A DNA stretch of 64,000 nucleotides from Pseudomonas fluorescens (GTDB lineage: Bacteria; Pseudomonadota; Gammaproteobacteria; Pseudomonadales; Pseudomonadaceae). Below are positions 35,903 through 45,967 of the stretch, in pieces (position 1 is the stretch's first letter; each line of letters starts with the position of its first letter). Under the pieces are notes generated by a model. It made no database searches. It saw only the letters and a program-made list of their open reading frames with translations, and was not told the DNA's origin. The translations under genes and the position numbers were made by a program. The stretch lies in NCBI RefSeq assembly GCF_902498065.1, contig NZ_CABVIR010000002.1, forward strand, positions 248,001 to 312,000, given 5' to 3'.

Positions 35903-36799
35903 ATGATGTCAACACTACCTTCGTTGGGTTTTGCCGGGATCGGCCTGATGGGCTTGCCGATGTGCCAGCGCCTGCTGGCGGCAGGGTTTGCGCTGACGGT
36001 GTGGAATCGCAACCCGGCCAAATGCGCGCCGCTGGTCGAGGCGGGCGCGCGACAAGTCGCCACGCCTGCCGAGCTGTGCCAGCACGCCGATGTATTGATG
36101 TTGTGTCTGGCGGACACGGCAGTGGTGCGCGAAGTGGTGTTTGGTCCGGGCGGGATTGTCGAGGGTGGGAAAAGCGGTCAGTTGCTGGTGGATTTTTCCA
36201 GCCTGGAACCCACCGCGACGCGGGAAATGTCGGCACAGTTGGCCAGTCAGACCGGCGTGCGTTGGCTGGACGCTCCGGTGTCCGGCGGTGTTGTCGGCGC
36301 CGAGGCCGGGAGCCTGGCGATCATGGTGGGCGGCGAAGCGGCGGACCTTGAGCGAGTCAGACCTGTTCTGCTCAGCCTCGGCCAACGTGTCACTCATATG
36401 GGCGCGGTCGGGGCGGGGCAGGTGACCAAGGCCTGCAATCAGATGATTGTCGCCTGCAACGCGCTGGTCATCGCCGAAGTCGTCGCGTTGGCCGAACGTT
36501 CCGGCGTGCAGGCCAGCCTGATTGCGCAGGCACTGGCCGGCGGTTTTGCCGATTCAAAACCGTTGCAGATCCTTGCCCCGCAAATGGCCGAAAGCCGCTT
36601 CGAACCGGTCAAATGGCATGTGCGCACGCTGCTCAAGGACCTCGACACCGCGGTGAAATTTTCCCGTGAGCAAGGTTCGGCCACGCCCATCAGCGGATTG
36701 GCCGCACAATTGATGCGGTTGCATGGTAGCCAGGGATTCCTGGAAAAAGATCCGTCGACGCTGGTGCAGCTGTACCGCGAGCCAGACTTGGCAGACTGA
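35903..36799 (+). CDS. Beta-hydroxyacid dehydrogenase (3-hydroxyisobutyrate / tartronate semialdehyde reductase family)
   Basis: 298 residues. The NAD(P) loop is GFAGIGLMGLPM, DAPVSGGVVGAEAGSLAIMV is the family substrate motif, and the catalytic Lys is in GAGQVTKACNQMIV. The start ATG at 35903 follows GAAGG; a second ATG is directly after it. Specificity (3-hydroxyisobutyrate, 2-hydroxy-3-oxopropionate or another) is not decidable. Its last 110 bases overlap the end of the MHYT-GGDEF-EAL gene on the other strand. Confidence 0.85.
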   Translation: MMSTLPSLGFAGIGLMGLPMCQRLLAAGFALTVWNRNPAKCAPLVEAGARQVATPAELCQHADVLMLCLADTAVVREVVFGPGGIVEGGKSGQLLVDFSSLEPTATREMSAQLASQTGVRWLDAPVSGGVVGAEAGSLAIMVGGEAADLERVRPVLLSLGQRVTHMGAVGAGQVTKACNQMIVACNALVIAEVVALAERSGVQASLIAQALAGGFADSKPLQILAPQMAESRFEPVKWHVRTLLKDLDTAVKFSREQGSATPISGLAAQLMRLHGSQGFLEKDPSTLVQLYREPDLAD

Positions 36800-38969
36800 C
36801 CGTGTGTGCGTGTTTGCGCTGGTTGATTGCGCTCAGCACTGGACTCAGTTCTGCCAGCGGTACCGGGTGGCTGAGCAGGTAGCCCTGGACGAAATCGCTG
36901 CCGTTACGCTGGAGGAATTCGTATTGCTCAAGGGTTTCGACACCTTCGGTGACCACCTGCAAATGCAGGGTGTGGGCCATGATGATAATTGCCTGAACGA
37001 TTTCCATGTCCTGAGTCGCCCTGGGAATATCCTGGATGAACGAGCGGTCGATCTTCAGCGTATTGAGCGGCAGGCGCTTGAGGTAGGCGAGGGAGGAGTA
37101 ACCGGTGCCGAAATCGTCGATCGACAGCGACACGCCGAGGGCGCGAATCTGGCGCAGCAACACCAGCGAATGGGCGATGTTGCCCATCAGCGCGTTCTCG
37201 GTCACTTCCAGTTCCAGTCGTTGCGGCGCCACTCCGGCGGTGCGTAACGCGTGTTCGATTTCATCGGCCAGATCTTCGCGCCCCAGGTTCAGTGGTGAGC
37301 AGTTGACGGCGATGTGCAGATCTTCACAGCCCTGACGTGACAACTCGCCCAGGTCCTCGCAGGCCTTGCGCAGAACCCAATTGTCCAGCTCGGCAATCAG
37401 GCCATTGGCCTCGGCGATGGCAATGAAGCGGTCTGGTGCCAGCAGCCCGTGAATCGGATGTTGCCAGCGGACCAGCGCTTCCAGCTTGCTGACCTGTGCG
37501 GTTTGCACATCGTAAATCGGTTGGTAATGCAGGATCAGCCCGGTGTTTTCACGCAGGGCATGGCGCAGTTCCTCTTCCAGTTGCAGCTCCAGCATGGCGC
37601 GGGTTTTCAGGTTCGGGTTGAAGAAATTCAGGCCGTTACGCCCGCCGCCCTTGGACTGGTACAGCGCCAGGTCGGCGTGTTTCAGCAGTTCCTCGCAGGT
37701 GGTGCCATCGTCCGGAAACAGGCTGATGCCAATGCTGGTGGTCATGACCATGCGCCGCCCGGACAACTCGATCGGCTCCTTCATCTTCAGCATGATGCGC
37801 TGGGCCATGAGCCGGGCTTCGTCGCGATCATGCAGGCTGATGAGGAGACAGAACTCGTCACCGCCGAAGCGCGCCACCACATCGTCGTGACTGCGTACCG
37901 AGCCCTTGATGTGCTGGGCCAGGACTTTGAGCAATGCGTCGCCGGCGTCATGGCCGAGGCTGTCGTTGACCCGCTTGAAGTGGTCGATGTCCAGAAACAT
38001 CACCGCGAGCATGCCGCCTTCATTGGTCTTCTGAAGTAGCTTCTCGGCGAAAATCTGGTTGAAGCCGCGCCGGTTGATCAGGTTGGTCAGGGCGTCATAG
38101 TTCGCCAAGTGTTGCAACGACATGCGCGCCTGGTCCAGCTGGCTGAGCAGGGTGTTGACCCGTTGCAGGTCGCGCTCCTTGTGTTGCAGTTTCTTGTCCG
38201 CGAGTGCCGCGCTGATGCTGCTGCCAATGATCAGCAGTGTGATAACCGCCACCGTCAGCCCCAGTTGCAGGTGATTGTTGTCACCGGGCAAGGCCAGCAG
38301 GCTGCCGGTCGGCAGCACCAGGGTGAAGGCGGCCATGCCGGTGAAATGCATACTGACAATGCCCGCCCCGAGCACCAGGCTGGCGCTGAATTTGACCCAT
38401 TGATGGAACAGGCCAGAGCCTTCACGCAAGCGGCTCGACAGCAACAGCGCCGCGAGGCTGGCGCCAATGGCGATGACGATGGAAAGGGTGAACAGCCCCG
38501 GTTGGTAATACGTCATCGCATTCGTACGCATCGCCGACATACCCACGTAATGCATGGTCGCGATGCCCAGGCCGATGCAAATGGCCGCCTGGACGTACTG
38601 CCAAAGTCTCAGGCGAGGATGACTGAGGGTGTGCATCGCCAACCACGAGGTGAGCAGGGCAATCAACAGGGAGGCAAGGGTGATAGGCAGTTCGTAATGA
38701 ATCTCGACCGGCGCCTGAAATGCCAGCATGGCGATGAAGTGCATGGCCCAGATCCCGCCCGCCAGGCAGGCAGCACCGACCCAGCGCCAGAGCCGTTGCG
38801 AGGCCGGGTTTTCCGAATGCCCGACCCGTTCGGCCATGTCCAGTGTGGCGAAGCCGCCTACGCAGGCGACCAGGTACGCCAGTAGCACCAGAAAGGGGTC
38901 ATGCGTGCAATTGAGGATAACCTGCCCGTTTGCTGTCTCGGCAAAAAAACGCAAACCAAGCCACTCCAT
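36690..38969 (-). CDS. MHYT-GGDEF-EAL c-di-GMP turnover protein
   Basis: 759 residues. Residues 25-250 form an MHYT sensor with seven membrane helices and repeats AMHFIAM, TMHYVGM and SMHFTGM, thought to bind copper and to sense O2, CO or NO. A GGDEF domain follows with the intact ARFGGDEF (GGDEF at 369-373). The EAL domain keeps all the metal and catalytic motifs: LEALVRW, VNCSPLNL, DDFGTGYSS, KIDRSFI and TEGVET. So both synthesis and hydrolysis of c-di-GMP are possible. The 35-residue tail after the EAL domain overlaps the convergent dehydrogenase gene. Confidence 0.93.
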   Translation of the reverse strand: MEWLGLRFFAETANGQVILNCTHDPFLVLLAYLVACVGGFATLDMAERVGHSENPASQRLWRWVGAACLAGGIWAMHFIAMLAFQAPVEIHYELPITLASLLIALLTSWLAMHTLSHPRLRLWQYVQAAICIGLGIATMHYVGMSAMRTNAMTYYQPGLFTLSIVIAIGASLAALLLSSRLREGSGLFHQWVKFSASLVLGAGIVSMHFTGMAAFTLVLPTGSLLALPGDNNHLQLGLTVAVITLLIIGSSISAALADKKLQHKERDLQRVNTLLSQLDQARMSLQHLANYDALTNLINRRGFNQIFAEKLLQKTNEGGMLAVMFLDIDHFKRVNDSLGHDAGDALLKVLAQHIKGSVRSHDDVVARFGGDEFCLLISLHDRDEARLMAQRIMLKMKEPIELSGRRMVMTTSIGISLFPDDGTTCEELLKHADLALYQSKGGGRNGLNFFNPNLKTRAMLELQLEEELRHALRENTGLILHYQPIYDVQTAQVSKLEALVRWQHPIHGLLAPDRFIAIAEANGLIAELDNWVLRKACEDLGELSRQGCEDLHIAVNCSPLNLGREDLADEIEHALRTAGVAPQRLELEVTENALMGNIAHSLVLLRQIRALGVSLSIDDFGTGYSSLAYLKRLPLNTLKIDRSFIQDIPRATQDMEIVQAIIIMAHTLHLQVVTEGVETLEQYEFLQRNGSDFVQGYLLSHPVPLAELSPVLSAINQRKHAHTVSLPSLARGTAAPASTDLFPGIPGYHATASIVRPIR

Positions 38970-39256
38970 AGCGCGCCTCGTCTTGTCCTGGCCGCGTCAT
39001 GCACGCTGGCGAATGCTTTGCAGTATAGAACTCATACAAAGGCCGCAAGCGGTGGTGGCATATTGATTCCAACCTTTTTGGAATGAGATTTAGATCGTTT
39101 AGACATAAATTGTTGCATGCACAGCGCCGGGTTCCATGGGGCGGTATCAGCTTTACGAATAATTACAGACAGCTCTGGCGGGCCTGACTAGATTGCAGGT
39201 TCCGGGCTCGGATGCGTCGGCAGTGAAGCCCCAATAACAATAAAAGAGACGGACCC

Positions 39257-40606
39257 ATGCAGAACTCGACCCAAGCGGCGAATGCCTGGCGCATTCTGTT
39301 CCTGCTGTTCCTGGCCAATCTGTTCAACTTCTTCGACCGCACCATTCCCGCCATCATCATCGAGCCGATCCGCATGGAATGGCACCTCAGCGATTTTCAA
39401 CTGGGGATCATCGGGACTGCATTCACCCTCGTCTACGCGATTGCCGGCCTGCCTTTAGGGCGGATGGCCGATACAGGCTCGCGCGCCAAGTTGATGGGGT
39501 GGGGGCTGGCGGCCTGGAGCGGGCTGACGGCGGTCAACGGGCTGGTGGGCAGTTTCTGGAGTTTCCTGATTGTGCGCATGGGCATCGGCATTGGTGAGGC
39601 CAGTTACGCACCGGCCGCCAACTCGTTGATCGGCGACCTGTTCCCGGCCCACCGCCGCGCGCGCGCGATGGGTATTTTCATGCTGGGTTTGCCATTGGGC
39701 CTGCTGCTGGCGTTCTTCACCATCGGCTGGATGGTCAAGGCGTTCGATAGCTGGCGCGCGCCGTTCTTCATCGCGGCGGTGCCGGGGCTGATCCTGGCGG
39801 TCTTCATGTTTTTCATCAAAGAACCGAAACGTGGCGCAGCGGAAAGTGTGCAGGTCTCGCAGGAGCGCGTGGACCGGCCAATCCGCCGGGTGCTGGCGGT
39901 GCCGACCTTCCTGTGGCTGGTGATGGCGGGGTTGTGCTTCAACTTTGCGACCTATGCCTGCAACTCCTTCCTGGTGCCGATGCTGCAACGCTATTTCCTG
40001 ATGCCATTGCATGAAGCGGCGGTGGCGACCGGTGTAATCGTCGGTGTGACGGGGCTGTTCGGCCTGACATTGGGGGGCTGGGTCGCGGACAAGATTCACC
40101 AGCGGGTGGCCAATGGACGACTGCTGTTTGCGGCGTTCAGCCTGATCGTTTCGACGCTGTGCACTGCATGGGCGTTGCATGCCGGGCGAATCGAGATCGG
40201 AGTGTTTGTCGCGGTGTTCAGTGTGGGCTGGTTGTTTGCCTACAACTTCTACACCTGTGTTTACACGGCCATTCAGGACGTGGTCGAGCCACGCCTGCGG
40301 GCCACGGCCATGGCGTTATTCTTTGCCGGGTTGTATTTGCTGGGCGGCGGATTGGGACCGGTGGTGGTGGGCGGTTTGTCCGATCACTTCGCGCACACGG
40401 CAATGCTGGCGGCCGGCGCCGCACAGATGACCGAAGCGTTCAAGGCGGTCGGGCTGCATGACGCGATGTACCTGATCCCGGTGGCGCTGTTCCTGACGAT
40501 GGTGTTTCTGTTTCTGGCATCGCGGTGTTTTGTGCGGGATGCGAAGCGGATGAAGGATGGTTTGGTGGCTGTGGTTGAGCCTGGGGTTTCTGTGGCGACT
40601 GCATAA
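39257..40606 (+). CDS. MFS transporter, Spinster-like subfamily
   Basis: 449 residues with twelve predicted membrane helices. LANLFNFFDRTIPAIIIEPI in helix 1 and GRMADTGSRAKLMGWG in the first cytoplasmic loop (the MFS A-motif) are typical of the Spinster-type MFS carriers of Proteobacteria. RMGIGIGEASYAPAANSLI in helix 4 agrees. The substrate is unknown: no catabolic genes adjoin it. It is preceded by a 290-base gap without genes and followed by a REP pair and a terminator. Confidence 0.85.
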   Translation: MQNSTQAANAWRILFLLFLANLFNFFDRTIPAIIIEPIRMEWHLSDFQLGIIGTAFTLVYAIAGLPLGRMADTGSRAKLMGWGLAAWSGLTAVNGLVGSFWSFLIVRMGIGIGEASYAPAANSLIGDLFPAHRRARAMGIFMLGLPLGLLLAFFTIGWMVKAFDSWRAPFFIAAVPGLILAVFMFFIKEPKRGAAESVQVSQERVDRPIRRVLAVPTFLWLVMAGLCFNFATYACNSFLVPMLQRYFLMPLHEAAVATGVIVGVTGLFGLTLGGWVADKIHQRVANGRLLFAAFSLIVSTLCTAWALHAGRIEIGVFVAVFSVGWLFAYNFYTCVYTAIQDVVEPRLRATAMALFFAGLYLLGGGLGPVVVGGLSDHFAHTAMLAAGAAQMTEAFKAVGLHDAMYLIPVALFLTMVFLFLASRCFVRDAKRMKDGLVAVVEPGVSVATA

Positions 40607-40610
40607 TTGC

Positions 40611-40686
40611 TATCGCGAGCAGGCTCGCTCCCACAGGGATTTGTGAGCGCCACAAAACCAATGTGGGAGCGAGCCTGCTCGCGATG
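40611..40686. repeat. Paired inverted REP element (GCGAGC-type stem)
   Basis: Arms TATCGCGAGCAGGCTCGCTC and TGTGGGAGCGAGCCTGCTCG, with a loop of about 22 bases. It lies between the convergent MFS gene and rapA. Confidence 0.9.
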
Positions 40687-40719
40687 AGGTCATCAGCAAC
40701 ACCACGGAATCCGACTGAC

Positions 40720-40752
40720 AAAAAAGGCCCGCATCGCTGCGGGCCTTTTTTT
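40720..40752. terminator. Bidirectional intrinsic terminator between MFS gene and rapA
   Basis: AAAAAAGGCCCGCA pairs with TGCGGGCCTTTTTT across a TCGC loop. A runs and T runs flank it on both sides, so it can end transcription from either direction. Confidence 0.9.
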
Positions 40753-40770
40753 CGGTAGAGCAGGGGGCGA

Positions 40771-43617
40771 TTAACCCGCCACCAACACCCGAATCGCTTC
40801 CAGTCGCAGTGCAGCCTTGTCGAGCATGGCCAGGCCTTGCTCACGCTGTTTACGCAAGGCAACCAGTTCGCTGTCGCGTACGGTCGGGTTGACCGCTTGC
40901 AACGCGGTCAGGCGCGCCAGTTCTTCATCGGTATCAGCCGCGAGGCGACGTTGCGCCTCGGCCACGCGCTCGGCGTGACGCGGGAAGATTTTCTCTTCAC
41001 CGGCGTTGATCCGTGGCGTCAGCTGATCGCGCTGGGCCTGGATGAACTTGTTGGCGCTGGCACGCGGCACGCTTTCCAGTTGATCGTTCAGGGTTTCGAA
41101 CGACACTCGGGCCGACAGGTCGTTGCCATTGGCATCGAGCAGACAGCGCAGCGCAGCGGGCGGCAGATAACGGCCCAGTTGCAGCGAGCGCGGCGCCACC
41201 ACTTCGCTGACGTAGAGCAATTCCAGCAACACGGTGCCCGGTTTCAGCGCCTTGTTCTTGATCAACGCGACGGCGGTGTTGCCCATCGAGCCGGACAGCA
41301 CCAGGTCCATGCCACCCTGAACCATCGGGTGTTCCCAGGTGATGAACTGCATGTCTTCGCGGGACAGCGCCTGGTTGCGGTCGTAAGTGATGGTCACGCC
41401 TTCGTCGTCACCCAGCGGGAAGCTGGCGTCGAGCATTTTTTCGCTCGGCTTGAGGATCAGGGCGTTTTCCGAGTGGTCTTCGCTGTCGATGCCAAAGGCG
41501 TCGAACAGGGTTTCCATGTAGATCGGCAGCGTGAACTGATCGTCTTGCTCGAGGATGTCCTCGACCAACGCATCACCTTCGCCAGCGCCGCCGGAATTGA
41601 GTTCCAGCAAGCGGTCACGGCCGGTGTGCAGTTCGGCTTCCAGACGCTCACGTTCGCTGCGGGCTTCGTCGATCAGCGCTTGCCACTCGCCGTCGTCGGC
41701 ATTTTCCAGCAGCGGCAGCAGGCGCGGGCCGAACTGATGCTGCAAGGCGTTACCGGTCGGGCAGGTGTTGAGGAATGCGTTCAACGCTTCGTGGTACCAC
41801 TGGAACAGCCGCTGTTGCGGGCTGGTTTCGAGGTACGGTACGTGCAGTTCGATGATGTGCTTCTGGCCGATCCGGTCGAGACGACCGATCCGCTGCTCCA
41901 GCAAGTCCGGGTGCGACGGCAGATCGAACAGCACCAGGTGGTGCGAGAACTGGAAGTTGCGACCTTCACTGCCGATTTCCGAGCAGATCAGCACTTGCGC
42001 GCCAAATTCTTCATCGGCGAAGTAAGCGGCGGCGCGGTCACGCTCAAGGATGTTCATGCCTTCGTGGAACACCGTCGCAGGAATACCGGAACGCACGCGC
42101 AGGGCGTCTTCCAGGTCCATGGCGGTTTCGGCGTGGGCGCAGATCACCAGCACTTTGGTGCGCTTGAGCATTTTCAGCTGGTCGATCAGCCACTCGACGC
42201 GCGGGTCGAATTTCCACCAGCGTTCTTCTTCGTTGGCATCCGGCTGGGCCTGGAAGCTGACTTCCGGGTACAGCTCGGCGTGATCGCCCAGCGGCAGTTC
42301 GAGGTATTCGTCGGGGCACGGCAGCGGATACGGGTGCAGTTTGCGTTCCGGGAAACCTTGCACGGCGGCACGGGTGTTGCGGAACAGCACGCGGCCGGTA
42401 CCGTGGCGGTCGAGCAGTTCGCGAACCAGACGGGCACTGGCTTCGGTGTCGCCATCATTGACGGCGGTCAGCAGCGCTTCGCCTTCGTTGCCGAGGAAAC
42501 TGTGAATGGTCTTGTGCGCTTCAGGCGACAGACGCCCTTGGTCCAGCAGTTCCTGAACGGCTTCGGCCACCGGGCGATAGTTTTCGCTCTCGGCGCGGAA
42601 GGCGTGCAGGTCATGGAAACGGTTCGGGTCGAGCAGGCGCAGACGCGCGAAGTGGCTGTCCTGGCCCAGTTGTTCCGGAGTCGCGGTCAGCAGCAGTACG
42701 CCGGGAATGACTTCGGCCAACTGTTCGACCAGCGAATATTCCGGGCTGGCCTTGTCTTCGTGCCACACCAGGTGGTGAGCTTCGTCGACGACCATCAAGT
42801 CCCAGCCGGCGGCGAACAGCGCGTCCTGGGCCTTTTCGTCTTCCACCAGCCATTCCAGAGCGACCAGCGCGAGCTGGGTGTCTTCGAACGGGTTGGCGGC
42901 ATCGCTTTCGATGAAGCGTTCTTCGTCGAACAGCGCGACTTGCAGGTTGAAGCGGCGACGCATCTCCACCAGCCACTGGTGCTGCAGGTTTTCCGGGACC
43001 AGGATCAGCACACGGTTGGCACGGCCTGAGAGCAGTTGGCGATGGATCACCAGACCGGCTTCGATGGTCTTGCCCAGACCCACTTCGTCTGCCAGCAACA
43101 CCCGCGGCGCAATGCGATCGGCGACTTCACGGGCGATGTGCAACTGGTGCGCGATCGGTTGCGCGCGCACGCCACCCAGGCCCCACAGCGCCGACTGCAA
43201 TTGGCGGCTGGTGTGTTCCAGGGTGTTGTAGCGCAGGGAGAACCAGGGCAATGGGTCGATCTGCCCGGCGAACAGACGGTCGCTGGCCAGTCGGAACTGA
43301 ATGAAGTTCGACAACTGGGTTTCCGGCAGGGTGACCACTTCGTTCTGCGCGTTGAGGCCGTGGTAGACCAGAAGGCCGTCGACGTCGTCGACTTCCTGCA
43401 CGGTCAGTTTCCAGCCTTCGAAATGAGTGATCGAGTCGCCCGGCGAAAACCGCACGCGGGTGAGGGGCGCATTCCGTAGCGCGTACTGGCGAGTTTCGCC
43501 AGTGGCCGGATAGAGCACGGTCAACAAGCGGCCGTCCTGTGCCAGAACGGTGCCCAAACCCAGCTCGGCTTCGCTGTCACTGATCCAGCGTTGCCCCGGT
43601 TGATACTGCTGCGCCAT
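40771..43617 (-). CDS. rapA: RNA polymerase-associated helicase RapA
   Basis: 948 residues, near the E. coli length (968). A Swi2/Snf2 ATPase that recycles RNA polymerase. The N-terminal Tudor-like part ([20 protein letters not shown]) precedes the helicase domain with [14 protein letters not shown] (Walker A), [10 protein letters not shown] (DEAH), [11 protein letters not shown] (motif III) and [12 protein letters not shown] (motif VI). The C-terminal spacer and Rpl domains are present. It is monocistronic with its own terminator. Confidence 0.96.
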   Translation of the reverse strand: MAQQYQPGQRWISDSEAELGLGTVLAQDGRLLTVLYPATGETRQYALRNAPLTRVRFSPGDSITHFEGWKLTVQEVDDVDGLLVYHGLNAQNEVVTLPETQLSNFIQFRLASDRLFAGQIDPLPWFSLRYNTLEHTSRQLQSALWGLGGVRAQPIAHQLHIAREVADRIAPRVLLADEVGLGKTIEAGLVIHRQLLSGRANRVLILVPENLQHQWLVEMRRRFNLQVALFDEERFIESDAANPFEDTQLALVALEWLVEDEKAQDALFAAGWDLMVVDEAHHLVWHEDKASPEYSLVEQLAEVIPGVLLLTATPEQLGQDSHFARLRLLDPNRFHDLHAFRAESENYRPVAEAVQELLDQGRLSPEAHKTIHSFLGNEGEALLTAVNDGDTEASARLVRELLDRHGTGRVLFRNTRAAVQGFPERKLHPYPLPCPDEYLELPLGDHAELYPEVSFQAQPDANEEERWWKFDPRVEWLIDQLKMLKRTKVLVICAHAETAMDLEDALRVRSGIPATVFHEGMNILERDRAAAYFADEEFGAQVLICSEIGSEGRNFQFSHHLVLFDLPSHPDLLEQRIGRLDRIGQKHIIELHVPYLETSPQQRLFQWYHEALNAFLNTCPTGNALQHQFGPRLLPLLENADDGEWQALIDEARSERERLEAELHTGRDRLLELNSGGAGEGDALVEDILEQDDQFTLPIYMETLFDAFGIDSEDHSENALILKPSEKMLDASFPLGDDEGVTITYDRNQALSREDMQFITWEHPMVQGGMDLVLSGSMGNTAVALIKNKALKPGTVLLELLYVSEVVAPRSLQLGRYLPPAALRCLLDANGNDLSARVSFETLNDQLESVPRASANKFIQAQRDQLTPRINAGEEKIFPRHAERVAEAQRRLAADTDEELARLTALQAVNPTVRDSELVALRKQREQGLAMLDKAALRLEAIRVLVAG

Positions 43618-43835
43618 GCTGCCTGACTCCCACCTTGAAAAAGCGGGCTATCTTAACGGAATGAGGGCTTCAGGGCCAAAGGACTCTCATAAAAACTGAC
43701 GGTATTACGATAGTTCAACGATGCAAGGGGCGCAGGCCGGGGCACTTGTGAGTGCCAATCAGGTCACAGTTTGCGACCGATGGCTCAAGTCGCCATCCCC
43801 GCAGCCGACAGCCTGCTGACAGGAGACTATTAATT

Positions 43836-44177
43836 ATGCTGCCACCGATGCTCCCATTGAGTGCCGTGCCGATCACTTCCCAGCACGACCCGATCCGCCA
43901 GCGCCCGGACATTCCGCCCGTTGTGCCGGTGCAGGAAAGCTCCAACGAAAGCACGATCGACCTGCAACAGCGCGATCCGGAAGAGGCAGCTTTTCAGCTG
44001 CGCGAGGAACAGCGCCGCAAGCAGGAACAGCAAAGGCGTCGTCGCGAGGCCGATGAAAACCCGGAAGAACACCTGGCGATTCCCGGTACCGAGCTCAACG
44101 CCGACAACACCGTGCCGGTAGCGCCGCTGATTGAAGACGAGTCGCGTCAGGGGTTGTGGGTCGACATTCAGATTTGA
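43836..44177 (+). CDS. Pro/Gln/Arg-rich hypothetical protein
   Basis: 113 residues. A Pro-rich first half (MLPPMLPLSAVPITSQHD) is followed by a charged helical part (QLREEQRRKQEQQRRRREAD) and an acidic end. It looks disordered to coiled-coil and has no recognised domain. The ATG at 43836 is preceded by AGGAGA, whereas the longer frame has no ribosome site. The stop overlaps the end of the convergent aminotransferase gene by ten bases. Function unknown. Confidence 0.7.
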   Translation: MLPPMLPLSAVPITSQHDPIRQRPDIPPVVPVQESSNESTIDLQQRDPEEAAFQLREEQRRKQEQQRRRREADENPEEHLAIPGTELNADNTVPVAPLIEDESRQGLWVDIQI

Positions 44178-45361
44178 CCTGGTTGGGCGGACATTTCGCT
44201 CAGGGACTCCAGCAACACGTCCATTTCCTCTTCGGTGTTGAGGTAGCTGACCGCAATCCGCGCGATGCTGTCTAGCCCACGGGCCTGCATGTCCAACGGT
44301 GTATAGGCCACCCCATTGGCACCGATGTTGATCCCTCGTTGCGCCAGCCGCTGCTTCAATTCAACACTGTCCCAACCCTTGAGCGTGAAGGCGATCAGAC
44401 CTGATTGCTGATGTGCCGGCCCCAGGTTGTGCAGCGTCAGCCCGCTGACCGTTTCGAGGCGTTGGCGCAACTGCCGACACAATCCATCTATCCGCTGGCG
44501 AATCCGGGTTGCACCCAAGCGGTTGAACTCCTCCAACGCATTGGCCAGCCCGGCCAGCAAAGCCACCGACACTTCGCTGGTTTCAAAGCGCCGAGCGTCG
44601 TCGCGCACGGCGAAACCTTCGCCGTCCCACGGTGCGGAAAGCACGTCCAGATGGCCAGGCGAGAGCCGTTCGAGAAACGCCGGGTTGATGTACATCAGCG
44701 CCGTTCCTCGCGGGCCGCGGAGGAATTTTCGCCCGGCGCCCTTGAGCACATCGCAGTTCAACGCCTGCACGTCGCAGGGCAATTGCCCCAGCGCCTGGCC
44801 GGCGTCGATAAAGTAAGCAATGCCGTGCTGGCGCGCCACGGCGCCAATGGCCTCGGCGGGGTTGATCAGGCCGCCGTTGGCCGGAAGCCAGGTCAGTGCG
44901 ATCAGCTTCACCTTCGGGTCGATCATCTGCTGGAGAGCGGACACGGACACGGCGCCTGTCTCATCGCAGGGAATCACCTCCAGTCGTGCCCCGGCGCTGA
45001 CAGCCCGGGCGATACAGGCGAGATTGCCGCCCCATTCATGGCGCCCGACCAAAATCCGCTCACCGTCCCGCCACGGCCCCAGCGCATTGAACGCCATGCC
45101 CCAGGCCGCGGAACCGCTGCTGGCGAACGCGATGCTTTCAGCGTGTGCATTGAGCAACAGGGCCGCCGCGCTGCGAGCACGGGCCTGCACGCTCTGGTCG
45201 GCGGCCTCCATCGGGCCGCAAACGGCTTCCAGTCGCAGTTGCTCGACGATCGCATCGAGGGTGGCCTGGCTCGGCAACGAGGCGCCGGCGTGGTTGAAGT
45301 GAATCACGCTGGCGCACCCCGGCGTTGCCGCTCGTAAACGCTCCACTTCGCCGGGGTTCAT
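44168..45361 (-). CDS. Class V aminotransferase-family PLP enzyme
   Basis: 397 residues. IHFNHAGASLPS and FIDAGQALGQLP are family landmarks, with Lys of the Schiff base in CDVLKGAGRKFLRGPRG. Class V members include cysteine desulfurases, kynureninases and ergothioneine-type C-S lyases; the enzyme belongs to the last, less specific group. Its start overlaps the stop of the RidA gene by four bases (ATGA). A RidA partner, which removes reactive enamine/imine by-products of PLP enzymes, suits this pairing. Confidence 0.85.
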   Translation of the reverse strand: MNPGEVERLRAATPGCASVIHFNHAGASLPSQATLDAIVEQLRLEAVCGPMEAADQSVQARARSAAALLLNAHAESIAFASSGSAAWGMAFNALGPWRDGERILVGRHEWGGNLACIARAVSAGARLEVIPCDETGAVSVSALQQMIDPKVKLIALTWLPANGGLINPAEAIGAVARQHGIAYFIDAGQALGQLPCDVQALNCDVLKGAGRKFLRGPRGTALMYINPAFLERLSPGHLDVLSAPWDGEGFAVRDDARRFETSEVSVALLAGLANALEEFNRLGATRIRQRIDGLCRQLRQRLETVSGLTLHNLGPAHQQSGLIAFTLKGWDSVELKQRLAQRGINIGANGVAYTPLDMQARGLDSIARIAVSYLNTEEEMDVLLESLSEMSAQPGQI

Positions 45362-45828
45362 GGGCGCAGCTCGAAAATCGCGTCAATTTCCACCGCCACG
45401 CCTCCGGGCAGGCTGGAGACGCCGACAGCCGTGCGTACATGCCGGCCTTTTTCGCCGAGGGCATTGACCAGCAGGTTAGACGCGCCGTTAGCGACCGCAC
45501 CTTGACGCGGGAAGTCCGGGGCGCTGGCGATGAACACGCCAAGACGAATGATGCGCACCAATTTCGACAGGTCATCGCCGAGCGCATTGTTCAGTTGTGC
45601 GAGCAGGCCCAATGCGGCGAGTTCGGCGGCGTTGGCGCCTTCTTCGTCGGAGATCGATTCACCGAGTCGGCCGATGAACGCCGGTTTGCCGTCCAGTAAC
45701 GGAATCTGACCGGAAATGAATAGCTGGTTCTGGCTGATGACATGGTTGACGTAATTGGCGATGGGCTGGCTCGGTGTTGGCAGGCTCAGGCCAAGTTGCT
45801 GGACACGCTGGGCGAGTGAGTCGGTCAT
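45358..45828 (-). CDS. RidA (YjgF/UK114) family protein
   Basis: 156 residues from ATG at 45828. Trimeric enamine/imine deaminase fold of the longer, archaeal/Rid2-7 type. IANYVNHVISQNQLFISGQI and GVSSLPGGVAVEIDAIFELRP match the family. The canonical catalytic Arg lies in the FPRQGAVANGASN/RHVRTAVGVSSLPGG region as HVRTAVG. It precedes and overlaps the aminotransferase gene, so the pair is an operon, and a LysR regulator lies upstream on the same strand. Confidence 0.87.
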   Translation of the reverse strand: MTDSLAQRVQQLGLSLPTPSQPIANYVNHVISQNQLFISGQIPLLDGKPAFIGRLGESISDEEGANAAELAALGLLAQLNNALGDDLSKLVRIIRLGVFIASAPDFPRQGAVANGASNLLVNALGEKGRHVRTAVGVSSLPGGVAVEIDAIFELRP

Positions 45829-45967
45829 GGTGAATTCTCCTGAATGAGTCTTCAGCATGTTGCGGGGTGCCATGCGCTACAAACGGATAGATCTAATTCG
45901 ACGTATTCAAATAACTCATGCATGGATAAAAGGTGGGAGCGAGCAGGCTCGTGCCCCCATTTGAACT

